This document shows positions 51,721 through 60,915 of a DNA stretch of 64,000 nucleotides, one piece after another. The stretch comes from an uncultured Lachnospiraceae bacterium (lineage in GTDB: Bacteria; Bacillota; Clostridia; Lachnospirales; Lachnospiraceae), in the NCBI GenBank assembly GCA_910588815.1, contig CAJUQY010000001.1, forward strand, positions 63,819 to 127,818, in the 5' to 3' direction. Every line of letters begins with the position of its first letter. The first letter of the stretch is position 1. The notes beneath the pieces were generated by a model that worked only from the letters and a program-made list of their open reading frames with translations, was not told the origin of the DNA and made no database searches. The position numbers and the translations under genes are program-made.

Positions 51721-53394
51721 TTAATTTTTCCGGAGACGGAAGGTCTGGACGCTCTGCCGGAGCAGTCCGGCCTGGCGGTTCAGCTCTTCGCTGGTCGCGG
51801 CGCTTTCCTGGGCGGTTGCCGAATTATTTTGGGCTACGGTGGAGATCTGGACGATCTGCGACTGGATCTGATCTACCGCATCTGCCTGGGTCTGGGCGTC
51901 GGCGGCAATGTCATTGATAGTTCCCACGATCCTCTGTGCTTCTGCGACGGCCCCCTCCAGCTGTACTGCCGTGGCATGGGCGATCTCTGTACCTTCGCTC
52001 ACGGCGGCAATGGAATGCTCGATCAGAGTGGAAGTGGATTTGGAGGCTTCCGCCGTTTTTTCTGCCAGGCTGCGCACTTCCTCAGAGACTACGGCAAAGC
52101 CCTTGCCGGCGCTTCCGGCTCTTGCCGCTTCCACGGAAGCGTTCAGGGCGAGGATATTGGTCTGGAAGGCGATATCTTCGATGGCCTTGATGATCTTTCC
52201 GATCTCGCTGGAGCTGACGTTGATTTTCTGCATGGCTTTTACCATTTCCTGCATTTTCAGGTTACTCTCAGCAAGCTGCCGCCCCACTTCTCCTGCCTGC
52301 GCCTGCGCCTGGCCGGCATTGTCCGCAGTCTGCTTGATGCGTCCGGTGACTTCCTGGATCGCCCTTTCCAGTCCGCCCACAGACTCCGTCTGTTCCACGG
52401 CTCCCTGACTGAGCCCCTGCGCGGCGGAGGACATCTGAGACGCTCCTCCGGAAACGGATTCCGAACTGGAAACGATCTGTCCCATAGTTTTGTTGAGCTT
52501 TTGGAGGATATCGTTCAGGGAGGTGCGGATGGCGGCAAAATCTCCCACATATTCCTGCTCGATCTGGGCTGTCAGGTTCCCTTCGGCGACCGCTTCCAGC
52601 ATGCGGGATATCTCCCCTATATAATTCCGCAGACGGGAGATGGTCTGGTCAAAGCTTTGGGCGAGGATTCCGATTTCGTCGGTGGAATGGATGTCGGCCA
52701 TGATGTTCTGGCTGAGGCCCAGGCCCAGATTCCCCTGTTCCAGAGTCTGGGCCAATATGGTCAGGCGGAAGAGAGGCCTGGTAACGCTTTTCTTTATGTA
52801 AAAGCCTGTGATCAGAATGCCGGCCACGATAAGCGCCGCCCCAATCAGGAAAGCGAGGCCTATGGTGAGATTGATGTGGCCTGCGGCATCCGCTATGGAG
52901 ATCCCGGCGAAGATCAGGCCGTTGATCTTACCGTCGGCGTCTTTTGTGGGTACATAGGAACACAGGTGTGATTCCCCGAGGATGGTGGCACGCCCCACGT
53001 AGGCCTTCCCCTCCTCCAGAACCGTTGCAGCCACTTGATCGGAAAGGCGGGTGCCGACGGCGCGGCGGCCGTCCTGCAAAATGGTGGTGTAGGCCCGTTC
53101 GTCCCCATGGAAAATGGTAAACTCGCAGCCCATCTGCTGTTTAAGAGAATCTAAAAGCTCTGTCTTGTCTTCTGGCCCGCTGTAATTGGCCAGTTCGTAG
53201 GCGAGCACATTGGTTCCGCTGATGCATACATCCTGCATCGTGGACATCGTGAGACGGTAGAACATCAGCGCGCAGAGTGTCACTACTATAATAATGCTCA
53301 CCCCAAGCATGGCGGCTACCAGGTTCCCTACTTTGCGCCCGATCCGTTTGTTTTTTTGTCCGGCTGTTTTGTTGTTTGAATGTTTTCCTTTCAT
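51721..53394 (-). CDS. Methyl-accepting chemotaxis protein
   Basis: This transmembrane receptor feeds signals to CheA/CheW. The start is taken at the ATG 53394, with GGAG nine bases upstream; an ATG at 53409 is possible. It has a membrane helix at about 26-50, then an extracellular single-Cache-like sensor with 'DGRRAVGTRLSDQV' and 'GRATILGESHLCSYVP'. A second membrane helix (about 180-205), a HAMP segment and the signalling hairpin core 'IEDIAFQTNILALNASVEAARAG' follow. The C-terminus lacks a CheR-binding pentapeptide. Ligand unknown. Confidence 0.95.
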   Translation of the reverse strand: MKGKHSNNKTAGQKNKRIGRKVGNLVAAMLGVSIIIVVTLCALMFYRLTMSTMQDVCISGTNVLAYELANYSGPEDKTELLDSLKQQMGCEFTIFHGDERAYTTILQDGRRAVGTRLSDQVAATVLEEGKAYVGRATILGESHLCSYVPTKDADGKINGLIFAGISIADAAGHINLTIGLAFLIGAALIVAGILITGFYIKKSVTRPLFRLTILAQTLEQGNLGLGLSQNIMADIHSTDEIGILAQSFDQTISRLRNYIGEISRMLEAVAEGNLTAQIEQEYVGDFAAIRTSLNDILQKLNKTMGQIVSSSESVSGGASQMSSAAQGLSQGAVEQTESVGGLERAIQEVTGRIKQTADNAGQAQAQAGEVGRQLAESNLKMQEMVKAMQKINVSSSEIGKIIKAIEDIAFQTNILALNASVEAARAGSAGKGFAVVSEEVRSLAEKTAEASKSTSTLIEHSIAAVSEGTEIAHATAVQLEGAVAEAQRIVGTINDIAADAQTQADAVDQIQSQIVQISTVAQNNSATAQESAATSEELNRQAGLLRQSVQTFRLRKN

Positions 53395-53860
53395 GATTCC
53401 ATACTCCATACCATTGATTCAAGTGTTTTAAACAGATAAAAACCACACGGAGCATCCGGCGTAAAAACTCCTTGCCTTCAGGGTGCGGTATTTACTATTA
53501 GCATACCATAACTCCTTATAGTACGGCAACACTTTTTTATATCATAAATAAGAATATATGGTAAAAAGGAAATGTATCAGAAATATATCAGCCCTGTATT
53601 CTCAAATGTATCTTTTTGAGGTATCTGAAAAGGGCGGGGCTGTTTTTGATCTTCTGAATAAATAATAGGGAAATAAAGATGAAAATGAATGAAATAGCCG
53701 ATAAAATGAATAAATATTTATGCTGGATGCATGGGAAACAGTACAGGTGGTTTTAAATGTATCTTTTTTTTGCGTCAGAATAATTGGAAATGTATGGTAA
53801 AAATAACTAAAAAATGTACATATAAAACAGAATTTATATAAAAAATATACAAAAATAGGG
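53395..53860. other. Intergenic region, AT-rich, no gene seen
   Basis: Between the divergent chemotaxis receptor and the GntR regulator. It is AT-rich, with two TGTATCTTTTT repeats (about 53607 and 53757). Only short frames occur. The promoter of the receptor gene should lie here but no clear -35/-10 pair stood out. Confidence 0.5.
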
Positions 53861-53889
53861 TTGAAAATCAGAGAATTTGGTGTTATGAT
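53861..53889 (+). promoter_or_regulatory. Sigma-A promoter of the sugar-uptake operon
   Basis: TTGAAA (53861-53866), exactly 17 bases and TATGAT (53884-53889) lie about 65 bases before the GntR start codon. The regulator gene is therefore probably transcribed with, and may control, the operon. Confidence 0.75.
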
Positions 53890-53954
53890 GTCTACGTGCA
53901 CCGGTTTTGAGAAATATGGGACAAATGCTGCAGATGTTCAGGAGGTGAATAAAA

Positions 53955-54698
53955 GTGACGATTTCTTCAAAGAAACCGCTGTATTACCAGTTAAAGCAAA
54001 CCATACTGAAATGGATCGAGAACGGAGAATATGCGCCCGGCGAGCTTCTCCCCTCAGAGAAACAGCTGCAGGAAATTTTCCACATCAGCCGGACCACGGT
54101 GCGTCTGGCTTTGAAAGAACTGGCGCAGGAAGGATTTTTAATACGGAGTCCCGGAAAAGGAACCTTTGTGGCCTGCATGAAGATGGAAAGCGGGCCGAGG
54201 CGGCTTTTGAGCTTTACACAGGAAATGCTGGATATGGGACTTGGGGTTAGCAGCCAGATTATATCAGTTGAGAAGGAATATCCGGCGGCCCGGACCGCAA
54301 ATAAGCTGCAGATCAGCCAGGAACAGCCTGTATGGCGTCTGGAACGGATCCGTCTGGCCGATACGGTTCCCATTGTCACGGAGGTAAATTACATTCCGTC
54401 CTCGCCGGTGCGGCAGATGGATATGAATCTGGTAAAAAACAGGTCTTTTTATGAGTTTTTGGAGCAGGAGTATGGGATTGTGATTGTATATGCGAGGGAG
54501 AAAGTGGAATGCCGGTTGGCGGACACGAGGGAGAGCAGACACCTGAATATTTCAAAAGGGTCGCCGATTCTCCATGTGGAGAGACTGACCTTTGGCTACA
54601 GAAAAAACCGGCCGATGGAATCTTTTCCGGTAGAATTTGTCAAAATGTCCTATAACGCAAAAAAGTACAGTTTTCATCAGATCATCCGAAAGGAATGA
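53955..54698 (+). CDS. GntR-family regulator with UTRA ligand domain
   Basis: The 247-aa protein starts at a GTG with AGGAGGTG upstream. The N-terminal winged helix has 'YYQLKQTILKWIENGEYAPGELLPSEKQL' and 'SRTTVRLALKELAQEGFLIRSPGKGTFV' (about 10-74). The rest is a UTRA sensor domain, in which a sugar phosphate or similar metabolite usually binds. It is first in the operon and probably senses its substrate or an intermediate. Confidence 0.9.
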   Translation: MTISSKKPLYYQLKQTILKWIENGEYAPGELLPSEKQLQEIFHISRTTVRLALKELAQEGFLIRSPGKGTFVACMKMESGPRRLLSFTQEMLDMGLGVSSQIISVEKEYPAARTANKLQISQEQPVWRLERIRLADTVPIVTEVNYIPSSPVRQMDMNLVKNRSFYEFLEQEYGIVIVYAREKVECRLADTRESRHLNISKGSPILHVERLTFGYRKNRPMESFPVEFVKMSYNAKKYSFHQIIRKE

Positions 54699-54765
54699 AC
54701 CAAGGTGTCAGCTGCACAGTGCAGTACACATACATACTATTAATCTTAAAAGGAGGAGGAACAAG

Positions 54766-55995
54766 ATGACAAAAAAGAAAGTAATGGCAGTGCTTCTCGT
54801 TCTGGCCATGGGGGCGTGCCTGTTTGCGGGCTGTGGCAGTAAGAAGGAGGAGGCGGGCGCCGACGCGAAAAAAACGGCCGGCACTGAGGCGAAGGAAACA
54901 GCCGTGGAATCGAAAGCGGAGGAGCCGGCGGAGACAGCGAAAACAGATGTGCCCATAGAAGGGCTGACTTTCAAGGATCCGGTTCCTGTCCCGGACGAGA
55001 TCACGACCTATGGGCCTGACGGAAAAACGGCGGCCTGGTATACGGAGCTTGAGCTGACGCCGGAAGAGCTGGAACAGGTTCGTTCCATGGAGCTGACGGC
55101 ATGCTTTGAACTGATCAATGCCAGCGAATGGGACAATGCCAACCTGATCGGCTTTCAGGATGCATGTGAAGCGATGGGCATAGAGATTGTGGGGCAGGGC
55201 TGCTGTGATCTGGATCCCATTACTCAGAAAACAAATATGGAATCCTTTGCCGCGCTGAACCCGGATATTATTTCCTGCCAGCCTCAGGATCTGGATGTAT
55301 GCGCACCGACCTTTGATCCCCTGTGGCAGTCCGGCGTGAAACTGACCTTCATGAGCAATGTCCCTGCGGGATATACTCCGGGAAAGGAATATGTCGGAGC
55401 GATTACGGATTCCATCATTGACATGGGGATCGACAGTGCGGAGATGATGGCGGATGCCATCGGCGGGGAAGGAGAGATCCTGGCAATCACTGTGGCAGAT
55501 GTGAATTATGTCTGTAATACCAGAGATCAGGCGTTCCTGGATACCATTGAAGAGAAGTATCCCGATATTACGGTTGTAGAAGTCGGAGGTTTTTCCTCTG
55601 CCAGTGAGGCCGGCCAGGTTGCCTCTGCCCTCGTGACAAAATATCCGAATGTGAAGGGGATCTTTGTCTCCTATTCGTCCCCCTGCATTGATGTGCTTCA
55701 GACCGTAAAGGCTCTGGGACGGACGGATATCAAGATCGTCACGATGGACCTGGATTCGACTTGTGCCCTGGACATGGCACAGGGCGGAAATATTGTGGGA
55801 ATTGCCTGTGACATGCCTTATGCGATGGGATTCGGGCGCGCCCTGATGGCGGCCTATGGCTGCATCGGCAAGGAATGCCCCGGTTATGTTACTTCTCCCT
55901 CCTTTAAGGTTACCCGCGAAAACCTTTTGGACGGTTACAAAACCTCTCTGGGAATTGAAGCCCCGGCCGAGGTACAGGAAGCGCTTGCGAAATGA
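54766..55995 (+). CDS. Sugar ABC transporter substrate-binding lipoprotein
   Basis: The 409-aa protein starts at an ATG with AGGAGGAGGA upstream. It has a lipoprotein signal with lipobox 'LFAGC' (Cys23), then an Ala/Glu/Lys-rich linker (to about 60). A periplasmic-binding-protein type 1 domain follows ('TACFELINASEWDNANLIGFQDACEAMGIEIVG' region; 'KTNMESFAALNPDIISCQP'). It captures the substrate for the ATPase and permease encoded next. Confidence 0.85.
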   Translation: MTKKKVMAVLLVLAMGACLFAGCGSKKEEAGADAKKTAGTEAKETAVESKAEEPAETAKTDVPIEGLTFKDPVPVPDEITTYGPDGKTAAWYTELELTPEELEQVRSMELTACFELINASEWDNANLIGFQDACEAMGIEIVGQGCCDLDPITQKTNMESFAALNPDIISCQPQDLDVCAPTFDPLWQSGVKLTFMSNVPAGYTPGKEYVGAITDSIIDMGIDSAEMMADAIGGEGEILAITVADVNYVCNTRDQAFLDTIEEKYPDITVVEVGGFSSASEAGQVASALVTKYPNVKGIFVSYSSPCIDVLQTVKALGRTDIKIVTMDLDSTCALDMAQGGNIVGIACDMPYAMGFGRALMAAYGCIGKECPGYVTSPSFKVTRENLLDGYKTSLGIEAPAEVQEALAK

Positions 55996-56005
55996 GGTGA
56001 CGGCA

Positions 56006-57520
56006 ATGGCTGCTAAAGCAGATACTGCCTGTGCGGTTGAGATGCACGATATTGTTATGGAGTTTTCCGGCGTCCGGGCGCTTTCCGGTGTGGAGTTCTG
56101 CCTCCGGCAAGGCCAGATCATGGGACTTGTCGGAAAAAACGGCGCCGGAAAAAGCACATTGATGAAGATCATCAACGGGGTTTATACGCAGACAGAGGGC
56201 ACAGTCAGTTTTTTCGGACAGAATATTGACAAGAATGTATCTGTCAAAGAGCGGGAGCGGACCGTGGCAATGATTTACCAGGATTACAGCCTGGTGGGTG
56301 AGATGACGGTTGCGGAAAATATTTTTCTGAATGCGGAGCCGCTGCAGCGCGGACTGATCTCGGACCGTACGTGTGTCCGGAAGGTGCAGGAGTTTTTTGA
56401 CTCCATGGGAATTCCCATCGATCCCCGGGAGAAGGTGAAGAATCTCTCCACCGGCGACATGCAGCTGGTGGAGATCGCAAAAGCAATCATGAAGCACACG
56501 AAGGTCATTTTGATGGATGAGCCGACGGCAGCTCTGGACGCGGAGGCGACGGCAAAATTTTTTGAGATCTTGTCCAGGCTGAAGGAGCAGGGGTATTCGA
56601 TTGTGATCAGCACGCATCACCTGCAGCACATTATGGATATCTGCGACAGCGTAACGATTATCCGCGACGGAAGGGCCTGTATGACGGGGGCGGTCGCGGA
56701 GACTACGCTGGAGGAGGTGATTGCGCAGATGCTGGGCGAGACAGGCTTTCAGGCAGTCCAAAGCCGCCCTTACTGCAGCTTCGAGTCCAAAGCCCCCTTA
56801 CTGCAGGTGAAAAATGTTACATCAAAGGTGATTCGGGAACCCTTCAGCCTTGAAGTGCGCCCCGGGGAAGTCGTCGGCCTTGCCGGCCTGAAGGGAGCGG
56901 GGAGGACAGAAATTTTTAACTGCATTTTCGGTATTGACCCGCCTGAAAGCGGGGAGGTCATTCTGGAAGGAAAGCGGCTCAAGGTGAGGAACCCCGGGGA
57001 TGCGATCCGCGACGGACTGTTTCTGATCCCGGAAAACCGCCATACACAGGGACTGTCGCTGATGCATACCCTCTATGACAACGCTCTGCTTCCGATTCTG
57101 GAAAATCTGAGCAGGGGCCGTTTCTTCATCAATGACAGGCAGGGAAGGCAGATTGTTGAAGATATCATACGCACCATGCAGGTCAAGACTCCGGGGAGCG
57201 ATGTGGCAATCAGCAAGCTTTCCGGCGGGAACCAGCAGAAAGTAGTCGTGGGCAAAGCGCTGAAGAGCGAGCCGAAGGTACTGCTTATGGACGATCCGAC
57301 CTACGGCGTCGACATCCATGCGAAGGGGGATATTACGGCGGCCATTTCTCGGTTTACCGACGAGGGCGGGGGCGTCCTGTTTGTATCCTCGGAGCTTGTG
57401 GAAATGATTGAAAACTGTGATCGGATCCTTATTGTGAAATACAATCGGATCGTCGGTGAGATCCGGGATGTCCCTAAAGCAGGATTGACGGAAGACAGCT
57501 TGATGGCTGCCATTCAATAG
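56006..57520 (+). CDS. Sugar ABC transporter ATP-binding protein (RbsA/MglA type)
   Basis: The 504-aa protein has two ABC modules, as in RbsA, MglA and XylG. The first has 'GLVGKNGAGKSTLMKII' and 'LSTGDMQLVEIAKAI'. The second has 'GLAGLKGAGRTEIF', a degenerate Walker A, and 'LSGGNQQKVVVGKAL'. The start is the ATG at 56006 with GAGGTGA upstream; the longer frame overlaps the binding-protein gene. It powers uptake with the permease at 57533. Confidence 0.95.
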   Translation: MAAKADTACAVEMHDIVMEFSGVRALSGVEFCLRQGQIMGLVGKNGAGKSTLMKIINGVYTQTEGTVSFFGQNIDKNVSVKERERTVAMIYQDYSLVGEMTVAENIFLNAEPLQRGLISDRTCVRKVQEFFDSMGIPIDPREKVKNLSTGDMQLVEIAKAIMKHTKVILMDEPTAALDAEATAKFFEILSRLKEQGYSIVISTHHLQHIMDICDSVTIIRDGRACMTGAVAETTLEEVIAQMLGETGFQAVQSRPYCSFESKAPLLQVKNVTSKVIREPFSLEVRPGEVVGLAGLKGAGRTEIFNCIFGIDPPESGEVILEGKRLKVRNPGDAIRDGLFLIPENRHTQGLSLMHTLYDNALLPILENLSRGRFFINDRQGRQIVEDIIRTMQVKTPGSDVAISKLSGGNQQKVVVGKALKSEPKVLLMDDPTYGVDIHAKGDITAAISRFTDEGGGVLFVSSELVEMIENCDRILIVKYNRIVGEIRDVPKAGLTEDSLMAAIQ

Positions 57521-57532
57521 GAGGTGCGTTTC

Positions 57533-58489
57533 ATGAAAATTCGCGGGACTTCTGTCAGGCGGTTTTTATCTAAGTATATGATCTATGTTGCATTTGTGGT
57601 CCTTGTGATCGTTTTTTCTGTTACACTCGGCAATGTCGGCAATGGATTTCTTGATATGGGGAATGTCTGGAACATTATCCGGCAGACGTCCCTGATCGCA
57701 ATCCTTGCGGTGGGGATGACCTACGCTCTGGGAGCCGGCCAGATCGATTTGTCGGTCGGCTCCGTCGTTGGGCTGACCTCGCTGGTAACCGCGTGGAGCG
57801 TGCAGCGTTTCGGACTGGTTCCCGGTGTTTTGGCGGGTCTGGGTGTCGGCATCGGTGTGGGCGCGCTGAACGGAGCGCTGATTGCCTGGGTGAAAATTCC
57901 GCCTTTTATTGCAACGCTCGGGACGCAGATTCTGTTCGCCGGTGTATCCCGGACGGTTTCGGGGCTCAAATCGGTGCCGATCACCAATACGGCTTTTAAC
58001 TTTGCCTTTGGCGGAGGCGACTTCGGAGGGATTCCGGTTTTGCTGCCATGGATGCTGGCAGTGGTGATACTGGGGCATCTGTATATGCGCAAGCGTCCCT
58101 TCGGCCGCCAGGTCGTTGCGGTGGGGGGCAATGCAAAAGCGTCTCTGTATTCCGGGGTTCATGTAAAGCGTACTATATTCAAGGTGATGGTGCTCTCCGG
58201 TTTTTTGGCGGCCCTGGCAGGGGTATTATGGGCGGGACGTTTTGGCGGAGGCCGTTATTCTCTTGGAGAGGCGGAGGAGACTTCGGCCATTGCGGCGGCA
58301 GTCCTCGGGGGGACAAGCATCAACGGCGGGAAAGCTTTTGTTGCGGGCGCCTGTATAGGCGCCGTCATGCTGGGGATGATCAACAATGCCCTTGTCATGT
58401 ATGGGCTTGACGTGTACCAGCAGATGGTGGTGCGCGGCCTGATTATCCTAGCGGCAGTTGCTTTTACAGTCAATGCAGAGAAGGAATAA
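57533..58489 (+). CDS. Sugar ABC transporter permease (RbsC type)
   Basis: The 318-aa protein has about eight to ten membrane helices. It has the family motif 'YALGAGQIDLSVGSVVGLTS' and the later 'AVGGNAKASLYSGVHVKRT' and 'TSAIAAAVLGGTSINGG'. The start has AGGAGGT upstream. It is the only permease gene here, so it should form a homodimer. Confidence 0.95.
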   Translation: MKIRGTSVRRFLSKYMIYVAFVVLVIVFSVTLGNVGNGFLDMGNVWNIIRQTSLIAILAVGMTYALGAGQIDLSVGSVVGLTSLVTAWSVQRFGLVPGVLAGLGVGIGVGALNGALIAWVKIPPFIATLGTQILFAGVSRTVSGLKSVPITNTAFNFAFGGGDFGGIPVLLPWMLAVVILGHLYMRKRPFGRQVVAVGGNAKASLYSGVHVKRTIFKVMVLSGFLAALAGVLWAGRFGGGRYSLGEAEETSAIAAAVLGGTSINGGKAFVAGACIGAVMLGMINNALVMYGLDVYQQMVVRGLIILAAVAFTVNAEKE

Positions 58490-58516
58490 CCTGCAGGGGT
58501 GAGGAGGTGCAGAACC

Positions 58517-59443
58517 ATGCTGGATATTATTGGAGTCGGCGATACAAATGTGGATGTGATGATACAGGTGCCGAATATTCCCATGCATGATGAAAAGGCG
58601 CGGGGAAAGCTTGTCGGAAATTACCCCGGCGGCATTACTGCCAATTTCTGTTCCGCAGCGGCAGCTCTCGGGGCAAAGGTCGGTGCGGTGTGCAAGGTTG
58701 GGCGGGACGACTACGGGAAGATGGCGTTTTCCGATCTTCAGGCCAGAGGCATTGATATCAGCCACATGGTCATCGACCCGGAATGTGAGACGTATTTCTG
58801 TATGGTTTTGCTGGACGCAACCGGTGAGAAGGCACTGACGATCGTGGAGACCTCCGGCTTTCTTCCCCACCCGGCTGAGATAGATGTCGCTTACCTGAAA
58901 ACGGCCAGATGGGTTCATATGACTACGCTGGACATGGAACTGACTGCCTGGGCGGCACGGGAGCTGGAAGGAAGCGGGACAATGCTCTCACTGGACATTG
59001 AGGCGACTGCCGGAGATTGTACACGGGAACTCTGGGATGAGGTGCTTGGACGGACGGCAATTGCCTTTCCCAACGAGGCGGGGCTGGAGGCGCTGACGGG
59101 ATGCAAAACCATAGAAGAGGGCGCGAAGCAGATGCTGGTGAGGGGAGTAAAACTGGTTGTGGTGACCTGCGGGGCGGACGGGGTCCGGATTTATCACAAG
59201 AAGGGAAGCGTCTGCCGCCAGGCATACCGTGTGCCGGTGAAGGATACGACAGGGGCGGGCGACTGTTTTAATGGGGCGTTTCTTACGGGGATTACGAAGG
59301 GATGGAGCCTGGAGCGCTGTGCCAGGTTTGCCTGCGCGGCTGCCGCCATTTCCATAGGTTCCGTGGGAGCCAGGACGGGTATCCCTGTTCCGGCACAGGT
59401 ACAGGAATTTTTGGAAGAACGGGGAGAGGGGATATGCGATTAG
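58517..59443 (+). CDS. PfkB-family sugar kinase
   Basis: The 308-aa protein has the ribokinase fold: 'IIGVGDTNVDVMIQ' (4-17), 'GGITANFCSAAAALGAKV' (38-55) and the catalytic 'DTTGAGDCFNGAF' (243-255, D249). GAGGAGGTG precedes the ATG at 58517. It probably phosphorylates the imported compound or a product of it. The exact sugar cannot be told from sequence. Confidence 0.9.
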   Translation: MLDIIGVGDTNVDVMIQVPNIPMHDEKARGKLVGNYPGGITANFCSAAAALGAKVGAVCKVGRDDYGKMAFSDLQARGIDISHMVIDPECETYFCMVLLDATGEKALTIVETSGFLPHPAEIDVAYLKTARWVHMTTLDMELTAWAARELEGSGTMLSLDIEATAGDCTRELWDEVLGRTAIAFPNEAGLEALTGCKTIEEGAKQMLVRGVKLVVVTCGADGVRIYHKKGSVCRQAYRVPVKDTTGAGDCFNGAFLTGITKGWSLERCARFACAAAAISIGSVGARTGIPVPAQVQEFLEERGEGICD

Positions 59444-60915
59444 AAACCGGAATTTATAAAAGCAACTATCCGGAACAGGCGGATGGCTGGCGGATCCTGT
59501 GTGAACAGGAAAAAACACCCTTCCGCCTTACGGACCGGCCGGACTGTACGGTTCTTTTGTGTGAGGGGCACACGCCGGAGTGGCTGACAGATTATCTGGA
59601 GGAAGGCGGAGTGGCGGTCTTGTCCGGTGTCCGCCCGGAGGATCTTCCGTTTCCGACGGATTACATCGGCCCGGCCTCCCTGGAATCGGCGGATCTGACG
59701 GAGCTGGGAGCGGGAAAAACCCGCATCCAAAGTCTTGTGCAGGTTTATGACGGGGCGGGGGTGGGAATGCTGTGCCTCCATGAAAAACGAAAGATCAAAG
59801 GCGGGAGGCACCCGGATGAATATCCGGCGGTTTTATGGCAGGAGGCGGGAAAAGGCGGCTGCTGGTATACGGGAATCCCTTTTTCGGAGCTGGTCTGCGC
59901 TCTCGGGGATACCCTCAGGCAGACACCGGAGGATTCGGACTACTCAGAGCGGATTACGGCGGTGGATAAGCATCTTTTGCTGCGGGCCATGCGCCGGCTT
60001 CTGGCGCAGGCATATGCAAAGCGCGGGCTTCCTTATATTTATCTTCATTACTATCCGGAAGATTACCGGTCGGTGTTTGTGTTCCGTGTCGATGTGGACG
60101 GTGTCTATGGCGACTGCCTGGAGCAGATCAGCGCTGCCGCAAAGGAGGCGGGTATCCGGGTTTCCTTCTATATTAATCAGGCGCTGTGCCAGGAAGAAAG
60201 CAGCAGGCTGAGAGCGATTGACAGCGTTCATGATATCGGCTGCCACGCCAGGGAGCACAACCTTTTTACGACGGAGCCGGAGAACTATTCCAATATCCAT
60301 GACTGCCGTGTATGGCTGAAGGGATTGGGACTGCCGCTTGGGACCGGTTTTGTCGCGCCCAGAGGAATGTGGAATTTTGCGCTGAACCGGGCCCTCTGGC
60401 GGGAAGGGATCAGCTATACGTCGGATTTTGGCTACTGCGTTTATGATCTGCCTTTTTACCCTTACGAGCATGGCAGGCGTATGGAGGTGAAACAGATTCC
60501 GGTGGATCCGTTTTCCGCAGAGCGCGCCTATGCGAAGGCGAAGGAAGAGATGGTTTCTTTGCCGGACGAATATATTTCGGAGAGATTTCGCAAGGCGGTA
60601 CGCCGCCAGTATGCGCTGGGAATGCCGGTGATTTTGTACAGCCACCCGCAGTGCTTCGGAAGGCTGGCAGGGAAGGTATTTGTGCAGCTGGCGGAGGAAC
60701 TGGAGGGGAAAAATATCTGGCGCGCCACGATGGAGGAATTCCACAGCTGGTGGACAGGCAGAGATCATGTAGAGTATTCGGCCTTTTGGAGTGAAGCTGC
60801 CGGAATTGTGGTTGACGGAATTTTGCCGGAGAAGGTGCGGGTCAAGGTTGTGAGAGGAGGAGAGATAGGCGATGCTGACGGTGGAATCAAAGTGGAGGGA
60901 AAGGCTCAGCCCTGA
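59434..60915 (+). CDS. Polysaccharide deacetylase-fold protein with an extra N-terminal domain
   Basis: The 493-aa protein has a C-terminal NodB-like domain (about 205-460). The metal-site motifs are 'FRVDVDG' (D220, D222) and 'GCHAREHN' (H271 and H275). 'VAPRGMWNF' and 'VILYSHPQ' supply the other usual motifs. Residues 1-165 form a separate alpha/beta domain. No signal peptide is present, so it acts in the cytoplasm, unlike wall deacetylases. It may deacetylate a small imported amino sugar derivative, which is inference. It overlaps the kinase gene by 10 bp. Confidence 0.7.
   Translation: MRLETGIYKSNYPEQADGWRILCEQEKTPFRLTDRPDCTVLLCEGHTPEWLTDYLEEGGVAVLSGVRPEDLPFPTDYIGPASLESADLTELGAGKTRIQSLVQVYDGAGVGMLCLHEKRKIKGGRHPDEYPAVLWQEAGKGGCWYTGIPFSELVCALGDTLRQTPEDSDYSERITAVDKHLLLRAMRRLLAQAYAKRGLPYIYLHYYPEDYRSVFVFRVDVDGVYGDCLEQISAAAKEAGIRVSFYINQALCQEESSRLRAIDSVHDIGCHAREHNLFTTEPENYSNIHDCRVWLKGLGLPLGTGFVAPRGMWNFALNRALWREGISYTSDFGYCVYDLPFYPYEHGRRMEVKQIPVDPFSAERAYAKAKEEMVSLPDEYISERFRKAVRRQYALGMPVILYSHPQCFGRLAGKVFVQLAEELEGKNIWRATMEEFHSWWTGRDHVEYSAFWSEAAGIVVDGILPEKVRVKVVRGGEIGDADGGIKVEGKAQP

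Noticed and set aside
51616..52971. Plus-strand ORF of 451 aa antisense to the chemotaxis receptor
   Set aside because: The minus-strand frame has full MCP domains. The plus-strand product is Gly/Asp-rich with no known features.
54682..56175. Minus-strand ORF of 497 aa across the binding-protein gene
   Set aside because: It is antisense to a clear lipoprotein gene, and the translation is His/Arg-rich without motifs.
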